Source of the DNA: CADCTM01 sp049671305
GTDB lineage: Bacteria; Cyanobacteriota; Cyanobacteriia; Cyanobacteriales; Coleofasciculaceae
DNA: 64,000 nucleotides
Direction: 5' to 3'
NCBI GenBank assembly: GCA_049671305.1
Contig: JBATUR010000045.1
Span: 1-64,000 of the forward strand
In this document: one piece after another, positions 1 through 8,765 of the stretch
Layout of the letters: every line of letters starts with the position of its first letter
Numbering within the stretch: position 1 is the stretch's first letter
The notes under the pieces: model-generated
Database searches by the model: none
Told to the model about the DNA's origin: nothing
Seen by the model: only the letters and a program-made list of their open reading frames with translations
Translations under genes and position numbers: made by a program

Positions 1-1
1 A

Positions 2-61
2 GAAAAGCCTGGTTTAATTATGGCGTCTGAAGCAATCGAACGGTTGGTTGCTAAGGTATGA
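2..61 (+). CDS. 3' end of an upstream gene, product unknown
   Basis: An open frame enters from the left edge and ends at TGA 59-61, giving 19 residues that finish in EAIERLVAKV. The codons look like coding sequence, and the frame runs away from the convergent sucrose synthase. It is too short to assign a family; it could also be a chance open frame. Confidence 0.4.
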   Translation, partial: EKPGLIMASEAIERLVAKV

Positions 62-178
62 AGTATAAGCAACTATTTCAGTTTAGCGTTAAAGGCATAA
101 TAAGTAAGCGATCGCCTTCTTAGTTAAAAGCGATCGCCTAGCATTCCGCACAGGGGTTATTGCCCTTTTTAACAAACC

Positions 179-2599
179 TTACCGATGCTTATGTTCCTCC
201 AAAATATTCTGAGCCCGTGGCTTATAAATCAGATAAAACAACGCCTCAAGATAACGCAAGAGATCCTCACGATTCTCCTTAGAAGTATAGTTCCAGAAGC
301 CATAAATCCGCGCTAAAGATAACAGCCTCGTCGTGTGAATTTTCCAAGTATAAGTACTATAAACTCGCTCCACACCTTGATCAGCAATTTTCTCCCAATA
401 GTTCGGATCTTGGTCACACTTAACTACAAAATCCAGAATCTTTTGAGCCATTCCTTCCAAGTCGGTTGGGTTAATTAAAAACCCATTCACCTTATCCTGA
501 ATAATCTCCAAAGGACCGCCGAACTGTGTACCAAAAGTTGGCACACCAGAAATCATTGACTCCAAAATTGTTAGACCAAAAGCTTCAAAAAGTGCAGGTT
601 GAATAAATACACCTTTATGGTCAGCAATAACCCGATAAATTTCACCGGAATCACTCTTTGCTAAACGCACTCCTAGCCAGCGAATTTTACCCTGAAGATT
701 GTACTGCTCAATCATCCGATAAAGCTTAACAATTTCATCTTTCTCCTCATTGTCATCTGATTCTTCAACGCGCAACTTACCCGCTACTAAAATCAGATTA
801 CAATGCTCTTGCAAAGCTTCACTTTGACCAAAACATTCTACTAAACCAGTTAGGTTTTTAATCCGGTCAAGACGTGCCATTGAGAATAAAGGACGCTTAT
901 TCGGATCATCAAGACTGCCAAAAACTTGAACAGGATCATCCAAAGTAAAGAGCAATTCTTCCAAACGTTCCGCTGCATCAGGAATCCGATCTTCAGTCCT
1001 GGTATAAGGGAAGTAAACAGTTTCATTTACCCCTGGTGGCACAACATTAAACTTGGGAGAAAATAGCTCAATGCCATTTACAACATGGTACAAATCTGGC
1101 ATTGTAAAACATTTGTAAGACTCATACTGTCCCACACTATCGGGCGTCCCGACAATTTCTTGATAAGTACTACTGATCACAAAGTTTGCCGCATTCATAG
1201 CAATCAAATCAGCGGTAAATTGTAAAGAGAAGTGATACTTATCTTCCAAGTCATTCCAGTAGAGGTTACTAAACAAATACTTGGATTTTTCCAAAGCATG
1301 AGCAACATTACACTGAGTCACTTTCATGCGTCGTGCTAATAAGAAAGCAACTAAGTTTCCATCGGTATAGTTACCAATAATAAAGTCAGGAAGACCTTGG
1401 AATTCTGCAATTAATTCCTTCTCAGCATCGATCGCATAAGTTTCTAGGTAGGGCCAAATCTCAAACCGAGAAATCCAGTTTTGAGTCATGTTAGGATTAA
1501 AATCCCGGAACGGCACGCGCAAAATCCAGGCATTATCAGTGCCATGAACTTTTTCCAAGCGTTCGTTACAGCGAGTGCCATCAGCGTTTTGAATTAAGCG
1601 ACTAAGAATAATCACTTTCGGTTTAACGCCTAGTCCTTCTAACCCCGCAAGCTTAATATCTTCTTGCAGTTGCTTTTCTAAACTCCTTGCCTGGTCAAGG
1701 ACATAAACCACCTGTCCACCTGTATCAGGACGCCCCAAAACGCCTTCTTGCCCAAACCAACCGTGTATGGAAACTAAGACGATACGAAAGATCATCGGCA
1801 CGCGAGAAATGAACTTTTCGATGCCTTTATCATCAGGAGAATCGATTAGTTCATCAAGGATTTCTAGGGTTTCTCGGACGCGATAAGCCGTGTTACCCCA
1901 ACCCGCTTCAAAGCCCATTTCTTGTAGCTTAAAGCGAAATTCTTCATAAGGTTCTTCATCGGGACGATCACCGACAAATAGTAAAGCTTTTTTGACTTGA
2001 TCGGAAAGTTCTTTTTGGTTTTTTATGCGTGCGTTAATTAGTAGCTGAGTCCCTTGGAAACTGTGGAGACTCAAAAATGTGTATAACGATTCTAACCATT
2101 GTCGCGGGTCTTGAAACAGCTTACTAGAAAGGAAGCGGTTCAGGAATTGCGCGCCCTTACCGATGTTTTTCGGGTCACGAATTGTCGGGGTGTAGTCGTA
2201 AAATGATTGGAAGTCGAGTTCTAGTAAGTCGCCTTCGGTAGGGTTATAGCGATTGACAATGCGATCGCGTAAATCCAACAATTCTTCTACAGTTACAGAC
2301 TCAGCCGTTAAGTCTTCTAAAACTCGAAACACTTCTTGAGAAGCAATTTTGGGGCGGATAATCAAATAGATGCTTTCATTCTCCAGAATGATTTCCTGGG
2401 TGTAATAAACCAGTTGTCCTAGATGTGAAGATGAGTAAAAATTGTCGGGTTTGTTGCGGCTAGTACAGTATTCAGAAAAAGCCGTAAGAATGTCATTTCG
2501 CAGCAGATAGCGACTTTCTGAATTGCGTAACTGGCTAGCAAATTGCCGTAAATCAGTTCTCTCATCACTTTCAAGAACATCCTGGATCAGACTAAGCAT
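179..2599 (-). CDS. susA: Sucrose synthase (GT4, GT-B fold)
   Basis: Cytosolic enzyme that reversibly makes sucrose from NDP-glucose and fructose; in cyanobacteria it mainly cleaves sucrose to ADP/UDP-glucose. The 806-aa length matches the family. The N-terminal ~270 residues are the sucrose-synthase regulatory domain, followed by the glucosyltransferase core starting near IHGWFGQEGVLGRPDTGGQ. The GT4 E-x7-E signature (EAFGLTILE) lies around residue 672, with GTQFGGPLEII just after. I start at ATG 2599, preceded by GGAG at a good distance; an in-frame TTG four codons upstream overlaps that ribosome-binding site and is unlikely. It is a single-gene unit, convergent with the left-edge gene and upstream of nothing in its own direction. 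Family assignment is very secure. Confidence 0.96.
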   Translation of the reverse strand: MLSLIQDVLESDERTDLRQFASQLRNSESRYLLRNDILTAFSEYCTSRNKPDNFYSSSHLGQLVYYTQEIILENESIYLIIRPKIASQEVFRVLEDLTAESVTVEELLDLRDRIVNRYNPTEGDLLELDFQSFYDYTPTIRDPKNIGKGAQFLNRFLSSKLFQDPRQWLESLYTFLSLHSFQGTQLLINARIKNQKELSDQVKKALLFVGDRPDEEPYEEFRFKLQEMGFEAGWGNTAYRVRETLEILDELIDSPDDKGIEKFISRVPMIFRIVLVSIHGWFGQEGVLGRPDTGGQVVYVLDQARSLEKQLQEDIKLAGLEGLGVKPKVIILSRLIQNADGTRCNERLEKVHGTDNAWILRVPFRDFNPNMTQNWISRFEIWPYLETYAIDAEKELIAEFQGLPDFIIGNYTDGNLVAFLLARRMKVTQCNVAHALEKSKYLFSNLYWNDLEDKYHFSLQFTADLIAMNAANFVISSTYQEIVGTPDSVGQYESYKCFTMPDLYHVVNGIELFSPKFNVVPPGVNETVYFPYTRTEDRIPDAAERLEELLFTLDDPVQVFGSLDDPNKRPLFSMARLDRIKNLTGLVECFGQSEALQEHCNLILVAGKLRVEESDDNEEKDEIVKLYRMIEQYNLQGKIRWLGVRLAKSDSGEIYRVIADHKGVFIQPALFEAFGLTILESMISGVPTFGTQFGGPLEIIQDKVNGFLINPTDLEGMAQKILDFVVKCDQDPNYWEKIADQGVERVYSTYTWKIHTTRLLSLARIYGFWNYTSKENREDLLRYLEALFYLIYKPRAQNILEEHKHR

Positions 2600-2704
2600 A
2601 AGCAACTCCAAATCAAAGCAAATTGAATAACACTAACAACAATTTACCTATTGCTGTTAGAAAGGACTAGTTTTTTTCGATACGCAAGTTAATGCAGGCA
2701 ACAA

Positions 2705-4228
2705 TTACAAGTTATAAAGCTGCCCATACTTGCGCCGGATATAACCCATAAATGGCTCAATGCGTAAAGCATCGCCAGTGACGGACTCAATCAGTTCAGC
2801 GGCTGTATATTTACAGCCATGCTGGTAAATCTTGTCCTTCAACCAATTATGCAGCGTATTACAGTCTCCTTGCTCGATTTCGCCAGAAATTTCTGGATGT
2901 GCCTCTAATGCCGCTTCAAAAAACTGAGCACTGATTATATTACCTAGGGTGTAGCCTTGAAACATTCCACCAATTTGACCTGTATACCAGTGTACGTCTT
3001 GTAATACGCCATCGGTGTCGGTTTCGGGGATAATGCCCAAATCGGAGCGGTAGCGCTCATTCCAGGCGTCGGGCAGATCCCGCACTTCCAAACTGCCTTC
3101 CAACAGTTGCAGCTCCAAATCAAAGCGAATCATGACATGGAGGTTGTAAGTTACCTCATCAGCATCGGTACGAATTAACGTCCGCCCCACTTTATTAATG
3201 GCTCGGTAATACGTGTCCAGGGAAACATTACCAAGTTGACTCGGAAAAGTTGCTTGTAGCTGAGGGTATAAATATTTACAAAAATTGTGAGAGCGCCCCA
3301 CCATATTTTCCCAAAGTCGGGACTGGCTTTCATGGACGCCGGAAGATGTGCCACCAGCAAGGGGTGTGCCTTCATAGTCGCGGTTGACACCTTGTTCATA
3401 CAAGGCATGACCCATTTCATGAATTGTACTAAACAGCGCTTGACTTAAGTCATTTTCATAAACACGGGTAGTAATTCGCACATCTCCCACAGAGAAGTTG
3501 ATCATAAATGGGTGATGAGTTTTGTCTTGGCGCCCTCGGTGGAAGTCATAGCCAAGTTGTTCGAGGACTTTCAGGGAAAATTCTAGTTGTTGTGCTTCGG
3601 GATAAATTTGATGTAGACAACTATCATCAACCGAGTTTTGGGCGGTAATAGCTTCGACGACGGGGACGAGTGAGGAGCGCAAGTCGGCAAAAAGTGTCCG
3701 TAAAAAGCCAGCTTTCATTCCATAGTCGGCAAAGTCAATCAACGGATCGGCGATATGATCATAACCAGGGAAAAAGTTTGCCAATTCCCGGCTCATCTCC
3801 AAGGTTTTTTCGAGGTAAGGTAAGACTTGGGCAAAGTTATTTGCTGGTCGTGCCGCTGCCCAAGCTTCGTAAGATTCGGTTCTATGTAGGGAAAATTGCG
3901 CCATAAATTCGGCAGGCACCCGCACCGCTGTTTCATATTTTCTGCGGGTCAAACGGATTAGGCTAGCTTCATCCGAGTAGTAGGGTAGACTTTCTTCTAG
4001 GGGACGTAAATCTTCTAGCAGTTGACCGACTGCGGGATCAATAAATTTGGTATGAGAAATTTGTTGGAGAGTTGCCAGTTGTCGTCCACGCGCTGCTGCA
4101 CCACCAGGAGGCATATAAGTCGCCTGATCCCAGTACAACAGCGAGGCAGCGGCTTCAATATCGTTGATTTCGCTGAGGCGGGTTTTAAGGTCTAACAGTT
4201 TTGGTTCAGTCTTTTCGGTAGTCTGCAT
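2705..4228 (-). CDS. Carboxypeptidase Taq family (M32) metallocarboxypeptidase
   Basis: Zinc carboxypeptidase that removes C-terminal residues from peptides in the cytoplasm. The 507-aa length is typical of M32. The HEXXH zinc motif (HEMGHALYEQG) is near residue 270, followed by the family-typical GVHESQSRLWENMVGRS helix about 25 residues later and by the conserved YNLHVMIRFDLE stretch. No signal peptide is seen. It has the same orientation as the sucrose synthase gene but is separated by ~105 bp, so co-transcription is possible but not shown. Confidence 0.95.
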   Translation of the reverse strand: MQTTEKTEPKLLDLKTRLSEINDIEAAASLLYWDQATYMPPGGAAARGRQLATLQQISHTKFIDPAVGQLLEDLRPLEESLPYYSDEASLIRLTRRKYETAVRVPAEFMAQFSLHRTESYEAWAAARPANNFAQVLPYLEKTLEMSRELANFFPGYDHIADPLIDFADYGMKAGFLRTLFADLRSSLVPVVEAITAQNSVDDSCLHQIYPEAQQLEFSLKVLEQLGYDFHRGRQDKTHHPFMINFSVGDVRITTRVYENDLSQALFSTIHEMGHALYEQGVNRDYEGTPLAGGTSSGVHESQSRLWENMVGRSHNFCKYLYPQLQATFPSQLGNVSLDTYYRAINKVGRTLIRTDADEVTYNLHVMIRFDLELQLLEGSLEVRDLPDAWNERYRSDLGIIPETDTDGVLQDVHWYTGQIGGMFQGYTLGNIISAQFFEAALEAHPEISGEIEQGDCNTLHNWLKDKIYQHGCKYTAAELIESVTGDALRIEPFMGYIRRKYGQLYNL

Positions 4229-4850
4229 AATTAGGAATTTAAAGTTTAATACTGGTTTTTGACGTTGTGTATGTTTTGTAAATTAGTAAATGTACACCTG
4301 ACAACCGAAAAGGAAAATAGTCCCAAAACTGGAGGTGCTTGCTCGTCCTTGTTACAACTTAGCTTTCAGGCTTTGTAGACTCAAGGTCTTTGGGGTGTGA
4401 TGCACTCTTCTTCAACCAGCGGGATGTGATGACTAATATAATGCGATGCCTGGAAATTATCTGATAGACAGTGGTGGCAAAATCTCCCAATAGCTGAAAC
4501 TCAGCTTTAGGTTTGGGAGATCTAGAAACTAATATTGTGCCACTAACCGAGGAAATACTGCACCCAGGTTTTGATTAATCGACTTTTATCCTAAATTCAC
4601 TGCCTGAAACCGCTTATCACCCTGAATGATATGTCATCATCTATTTTGGTCATACCATCCCGTAGTCAAGTCTGAGGAGGGAGAATAAGGTTTTGCTCAT
4701 CTTTTCTCTTGTAGCTTGGGTCAATGTTGTTATGCCCAGCATAGCAGCAAGTTTTGTGAGGTTAAGATGGCTGGCAGAACCCTTGCCAGAGTGATTGTGA
4801 TTCTATACAGTAGCTCATGATCTGGCTAAACTGGGCAAGAGCCAGCTTTT
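4229..4850. other. Gene-free stretch with one hairpin
   Basis: I found no credible gene in these ~620 bp: all frames are broken and the single short ORF in it overlaps the toxin gene antisense. The notable item is a nested inverted repeat at 4482-4521 (ATCTCCCAA / TTGGGAGAT enclosing AGCTGA / TCAGCT). The composition and the short frames could be a decayed mobile element, but I cannot identify one. Confidence 0.4.
4482..4521. repeat. Nested inverted repeat / hairpin
   Basis: A 9-bp outer arm (4482-4490 with 4513-4521) encloses a 6-bp inner arm (4492-4497 with 4501-4506). There is no T-tract, so it is not an obvious intrinsic terminator. It may be a miniature element relic or a processed RNA hairpin. 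Confidence 0.5.
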
Positions 4851-5357
4851 TCATAAATCGTCACTCTCGCCAACTTGGTCAAGCGCAAAAGTTACGACTT
4901 TTTCACTCAATCGAATACCTCTGTTTTTCATGCGCTCTATGGCTTCCTTCATTAAAAATGGGTATCCTGCCTTCTTGGCACGGAGTAAAACGCCGATAGA
5001 ACCAGTAAGTAAAAGATTATTTGCTTTGGCAATACGTCTACCAGTAGTTTCGTCAATGCAGACAATTTGGATACTTTCATTAATGGCGAGTTGAATCACA
5101 GCAGCTTCACCTCGATCTAGAGAATTGAGGAGAATAGGTGCAATTTCTAGAGGTCTTGACCATTTATGTAGCCAGTTTGCCGCCTCGAATTCTGCTACTG
5201 CAAACCCACTCTTACCGCCTGCATAGATCTCATGACAAACTTCAAAGGGAACCAGTACTTGAGAGTAAAGAAGTTGTAGGACTTTTAAATCGCCCAGAGC
5301 TGCTACAAGAGAAATCAGCGGCGCAGTATCAATGACAATTATTTCAGTTTCAGGCAT
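4851..5357 (-). CDS. DUF3368 PIN-domain protein, probable toxin ribonuclease
   Basis: 168 aa with the PIN-like DUF3368 layout: IDTAPLISL at the N-terminus (first acidic residue), PFEVCHEIYAG, LDRGEAAVIQLA and VCIDETTGRRIAK, which supply the remaining acidic metal-binding residues. The family is normally the toxin partner of UPF0175 antitoxins and is expected to cut RNA. Its ATG lies inside the 3' end of the upstream TPR-UPF0175 gene (8-bp overlap, ATGCCTGA), which indicates translational coupling. The acidic residues look complete, so activity is plausible. Target RNA is unknown. Confidence 0.85.
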   Translation of the reverse strand: MPETEIIVIDTAPLISLVAALGDLKVLQLLYSQVLVPFEVCHEIYAGGKSGFAVAEFEAANWLHKWSRPLEIAPILLNSLDRGEAAVIQLAINESIQIVCIDETTGRRIAKANNLLLTGSIGVLLRAKKAGYPFLMKEAIERMKNRGIRLSEKVVTFALDQVGESDDL

Positions 5358-6411
5358 TCTCTAGGTCAGATAAAAGTTCCTCTTCTTCGAGGTCAATCAT
5401 GGCTACTCCATAATGATGCAAATTCATCAAAAAAGTAACTCTATCTATACCTAATAATTGAGCTGCCTTCCCTGAAGATATGCGTTTCATTTCAAACAGT
5501 TTTACTGCTTCTTCCCAACTGCATTTGTGAGGTAATTCTGATATGTCTTCCTCTTTTTGAAAGCTTTCTTCCTGAATCAAAGCTTGAAACTGCTCCGAAT
5601 GTCGAATGCTATTAAAATCTGAGTCAGTTTTTGCGTACTTGCGGAATTCTTCAGGATTGAGATTGATGGCTTGTTGTAAGTTTAAGAGTGCCTGTTCAAC
5701 AAAGCCTTGCATTCCATAACAGCAAGCCTTATTGTAAAATGCATCGGCATAGTCAGGTTTGAACTCTAGAGCTTTGTCAAAGCTAGCGATCGCTTCTTTA
5801 AAGTTTCCCAATTTCCCCAGTCCAATTCCCCGGTTGTTCCAAACTTCCTGGTCGCATGGTTTAATTTCCAGAGCTTTGTCGTAGCTAGCGATCGCTTCTT
5901 CATGGCGATTTAGCTCATCTAGAGCAACACCTCGACCATTCCAAGCTTGGTGGAACTCAGGATTAGTTTGCAGGACTTTGTTATAGCTACTAATTGCTTG
6001 ATCATGATACCCCAACCTCTCCAGTGCATTACCCCGGCTGTACCAAGCCTCGTAGAAGTTCTGTTTAATTTGCAGGGCTTGGTTGTAGCTATTTACTGCT
6101 TCTTCATGATGCCCCCAGTCATCCAGCGCCAAGCCTCGGTTTAACCAAGCTTCGTAGTCACCTGGCTGAATTTTTAGAGCTTTGTCGAAGCTAGCGATCG
6201 CCTCTTCATAGCGTTGCTTGTAGAATAGCGCTACACCTCGGTTGTACCAGATATAGTGGTCGCCTGGTTTAATTTTTAGAGCTTTGTTGAAGCTATCGAT
6301 TGCTTCTTCATAGCTTCTTGACTTGAGCAGTGCATTGCCCTGGTTGTACAAAGCGTTGTCTTTATCCGGTTTGGGTTTGATGTCTGGGAGTCTTAAAAGG
6401 GTGAGGCTCAT
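5350..6411 (-). CDS. TPR protein with C-terminal UPF0175 antitoxin-like domain
   Basis: 353 aa from ATG 6411. Seven 34-residue TPR units run back to back with the consensus W.NRG.AL....EEAI.S.DKAL.IKP, followed by the tail TDSDFNSIR found in other cyanobacterial TPR proteins. The last ~57 residues (EEAVKLFEMKRISSGKAAQLLG onward) match UPF0175, a small DNA-binding antitoxin domain that normally stands alone at ~80-90 aa. It overlaps the DUF3368 toxin gene by 8 bp, so it fills the antitoxin position of the pair. A longer frame reaches ATG 6486 but its first 25 residues look non-coding. The TPR-antitoxin fusion is unusual. The TPR part may sense a partner or scaffold it; that is inference. Confidence 0.85.
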   Translation of the reverse strand: MSLTLLRLPDIKPKPDKDNALYNQGNALLKSRSYEEAIDSFNKALKIKPGDHYIWYNRGVALFYKQRYEEAIASFDKALKIQPGDYEAWLNRGLALDDWGHHEEAVNSYNQALQIKQNFYEAWYSRGNALERLGYHDQAISSYNKVLQTNPEFHQAWNGRGVALDELNRHEEAIASYDKALEIKPCDQEVWNNRGIGLGKLGNFKEAIASFDKALEFKPDYADAFYNKACCYGMQGFVEQALLNLQQAINLNPEEFRKYAKTDSDFNSIRHSEQFQALIQEESFQKEEDISELPHKCSWEEAVKLFEMKRISSGKAAQLLGIDRVTFLMNLHHYGVAMIDLEEEELLSDLENA

Positions 6412-6565
6412 TGGACTATTTCTTCCATTCAAGTTTTGCCGAATTGTTGATCTAGATGAGGATACATCGCTCCTCACTACCCCCATCTCCTCTATTCAGA
6501 TCTTAACCTTACCCAAATCTTGTAGAAGCGCAAAGAAAGAGCGCCCCTACCCTTATCACACCCAA

Positions 6566-7555
6566 TTAAGCATACAAACTCGCCACATATTCCCCATAAC
6601 CGTTATAAGGAAGTGTCGGGCGTTTATCCCACTTTAATCCTGGTCCCTTGCTAATAAACTTCTCCGTTGCTTGCGACCAACGAGGATGAGGTTTATTCGG
6701 ATTAACATTTGCCTCAAAATCATACTCATGGGAATCAATTGTATTCCAAAATGTAGCAGGCTGACTTGCTAAAAACTCAATTTTATTAATCGATTTTGCA
6801 CCCTTAAAACCATACTTCCACGGCAGTACCGCTCGAATTGGCGCCCCATGCTGTTTGGGTAATTTATGACCATAATTACCAATTGCAAAAAATGCTAATT
6901 CATTTGCCATTTCCTCAATTCTTAAACCTTCTGTATAGGGCCAGGGCAACTTTCTACCCAATGACCATAAAGGACCAACGGTAATTTTCTGATCATAGTA
7001 AGAACTAAAGCTGACAAATTTTGCTTGAGCAGTTGGTTCAACAGCCGCTAGTAATGACTTCATAGAAAAGCCAATCCAAGGAATTACCATCGACCAAGCT
7101 TCTACACACCGAAATCGATAAATGCGCTCTTCTATAGGAAAGATTTTTGGCAACTCATCTAAATCATAAGTACGGGGATTTTTTACTAATCCTGTTACTT
7201 CAATTTTCCAATCTTGAGTTGGTAAAGCTTGAGCTGATTGCCAAATCGATTTGGTGCTACCAAACTCGTAGTAGTTGTTATATTGCCCCGCTAAGTTTAC
7301 GTCTGTCAGTGGGCGATCGACTGTTGAAAATTTTGGATTATGTTTAATATTCTCAAAGCTGCTTGTCATCAGCGTTGCTTCTAATTTTTTATTAGATTCT
7401 TCGGTTTTTTCACAGCCCAAAATTGGCATTAAAGTTGCACCAACCCCAGCACCGATTAAAGTTTTAAAAAAACGACGACGATTCAAAAACACCGTTTCTG
7501 ATGTAACGTTTTGCTCGGCTATTTCCCAAGATTTGGGTACACGAATGATTGTCAT
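6566..7555 (-). CDS. msrP: MsrP/YedY-like molybdopterin oxidoreductase (methionine sulfoxide reductase catalytic subunit)
   Basis: 329 aa. The N-terminus carries a twin-arginine signal (NRRRFFKTLIGAG) and a following hydrophobic stretch, so the folded Mo-cofactor protein is exported to the periplasm by Tat. The sulfite-oxidase-fold core includes RFRCVEAWSM, where Cys150 is the likely molybdenum ligand, and the conserved WPYTEGLRIEEA-like helix and HGAPIRAVLPWKYGFKG. The known partner MsrQ (haem membrane subunit) is not encoded next to it in this window, so electrons must come from elsewhere. Transcribed toward the TPR/toxin operon with a ~155-bp gap; probably a separate unit. Confidence 0.9.
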   Translation of the reverse strand: MTIIRVPKSWEIAEQNVTSETVFLNRRRFFKTLIGAGVGATLMPILGCEKTEESNKKLEATLMTSSFENIKHNPKFSTVDRPLTDVNLAGQYNNYYEFGSTKSIWQSAQALPTQDWKIEVTGLVKNPRTYDLDELPKIFPIEERIYRFRCVEAWSMVIPWIGFSMKSLLAAVEPTAQAKFVSFSSYYDQKITVGPLWSLGRKLPWPYTEGLRIEEMANELAFFAIGNYGHKLPKQHGAPIRAVLPWKYGFKGAKSINKIEFLASQPATFWNTIDSHEYDFEANVNPNKPHPRWSQATEKFISKGPGLKWDKRPTLPYNGYGEYVASLYA

Positions 7556-7870
7556 TGAATAATTTTGCCACTAACTTATTAATATTTTACAATTAGATTA
7601 GGCTTTATTTGCTGAGTTTCTGCTTAGATAACTCAATTAGTGCAGCATTTAGCAATTTTCAAGGTTTTAGCTCAATACTTATCAAGTATCTTAGACGAAT
7701 AAGGCTTGACGGCTGTCATGTACTCTTGAAGGGTATTTGGAGATAAGGTGATGCCTTGATTTATACAGCAAGTTTTATGCCTAACGATTGATGAATTAAA
7801 CGAGCTGAATAGACTATCCTTTATTTAAAGGAAATCAGTTTCAAATAAATTAAAATTTCGGAGAAAGTTT
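7556..7870. other. Divergent intergenic region, no gene seen
   Basis: AT-rich spacer between the msrP-like gene (minus) and the small secreted protein (plus), so it must hold both promoters. A weak palindrome (CCTTTATTTAAAGG, around 7829) is present. I see no open frame worth reporting and no confident operator. Confidence 0.4.
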
Positions 7871-8263
7871 ATGCTCCGCCAAATACTTATTGTTTCAGGA
7901 ATTGCCGTAATTGCAACAGGCTATTCATCAACAACCTACGCTCAGTCAAGCGTACCTTCTAGTTCAAACAGGAGTGCTGTAACCTTATCTGGTGACTCGC
8001 TGCGTGAAGTTGAGCGTCGTGCAATCATCAACGACTACCAAAACTTTTTTGATGGAACATTGCCAACAACACAAACTAATTCTGTAACAAATGTTGGTAG
8101 ACTGACGACATCGCCACAACGTACTTTCATTGGTGACCAACCAGTAGATGTCTTGGTTGAAGATATGCTAAATTCTGATCGTCCTCTGACCTCATTTCCA
8201 TCTAATGGTGATGCTGGGGATACGGAAACTGTTAGGCTACAGCTTCAACTAGGAAATCAGTAA
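7871..8263 (+). CDS. Small exported protein of unknown function
   Basis: 130 aa. A typical Sec signal peptide ends near residue 25 (ATGYSSTTYAQS), giving a mature Ser/Thr-rich ~105-residue protein. GGAG sits 8 bases before the ATG. The centre contains DSLREVERRAIINDYQNFF, a short charged helix; no known domain was recognised. It is monocistronic: an intrinsic terminator follows at 8314-8340. The sequence is low in cysteine and has no repeats. Confidence 0.75.
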   Translation: MLRQILIVSGIAVIATGYSSTTYAQSSVPSSSNRSAVTLSGDSLREVERRAIINDYQNFFDGTLPTTQTNSVTNVGRLTTSPQRTFIGDQPVDVLVEDMLNSDRPLTSFPSNGDAGDTETVRLQLQLGNQ

Positions 8264-8313
8264 GTTAGCGAATTCCCTTAAAATCAACTTGCTAGAAATT
8301 TCAGTGGGTGGTT

Positions 8314-8340
8314 AGGCTAAAAAAACTTTAGCCTGTTTTT
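8314..8340 (+). terminator. Rho-independent terminator
   Basis: Perfect 8-bp stem AGGCTAAA / TTTAGCCT with a 5-nt loop, directly followed by GTTTTT. It lies 50 bp past the small secreted-protein gene. Confidence 0.85.
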
Positions 8341-8361
8341 CTCAATTGTATTTACTGAAAT

Positions 8362-8465
8362 AGTTTATCCATAACCTAATCTTAAGGCAATGAATAGCCT
8401 CATCTATAACTTTTAGATGAATTTCTGTAAAATAACAGAACAAAAAGATTAGGTTCTGGTAAATT
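8362..8465. other. Multibranched inverted-repeat element (candidate structured RNA or miniature element)
   Basis: A perfect 11-bp outer stem (8373-8383 AACCTAATCTT with 8445-8455 AAGATTAGGTT) encloses three side-by-side hairpins: AGGC/GCCT (8385-8400), CATCTA/TAGATG (8401-8419) and TTCTGT/ACAGAA (8423-8440). The outer stem extends outward by about seven more pairs (CCA/TGG and TTTA/TAAA) with one mismatch and one bulge. Together this is a four-way junction of about 100 nt. It is not a tRNA: arms and loops lack tRNA landmarks. It lies after a terminator and 300 bp before the pentapeptide gene. Confidence 0.6.
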
Positions 8466-8765
8466 TATTATAAAGCTAAAGATAAATCATCAGCAGTAGC
8501 TATTTAGCAACTTAGTATCAAACAGACAAACTGTTTATACATAACTAACGGCAAAACAGTAAAAATATAGCAAAAAACTAAACTTTCTACTCGTTACAAG
8601 TTAGACCTGAAACTTAGCTTTGGCTTGGATGTGATGTGAGGATTATTTTGCGGCACTATTAAGCCAGAGAGTAATATTTGATTGCGCCAAGCTGCGCTGA
8701 ATCACAATGCAACAATTCTTCAAATCAACACTTGTAAAAAGTGAAAATTCAGGAAACCAAAGATT
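8466..8765. other. Upstream region of pentapeptide gene, no gene seen
   Basis: AT-rich leader region with a small hairpin CACTT/AAGTG just before the gene (around 8731-8745). No coding frame or confident promoter is seen. A phrase around 8590-8630 (GTTACAAGTTAG ... AACTTAGCTTTGGC) loosely resembles one near 4348-4372; the similarity is too short to call a repeat. Confidence 0.3.

Noticed and set aside
4817..4999. ORF MIWLNWARASFF on the plus strand
   Set aside because: It is antisense to the DUF3368 gene and has no ribosome-binding site or known domain.
6412..6486. In-frame N-terminal extension of the TPR-UPF0175 protein
   Set aside because: Residues look non-coding and the ATG at 6411 has a better distance to a purine-rich site.
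8362..8465. tRNA or tmRNA interpretation of the four-way junction
   Set aside because: No T-loop, D-loop or anticodon-like features, and the arms are too AU-rich.
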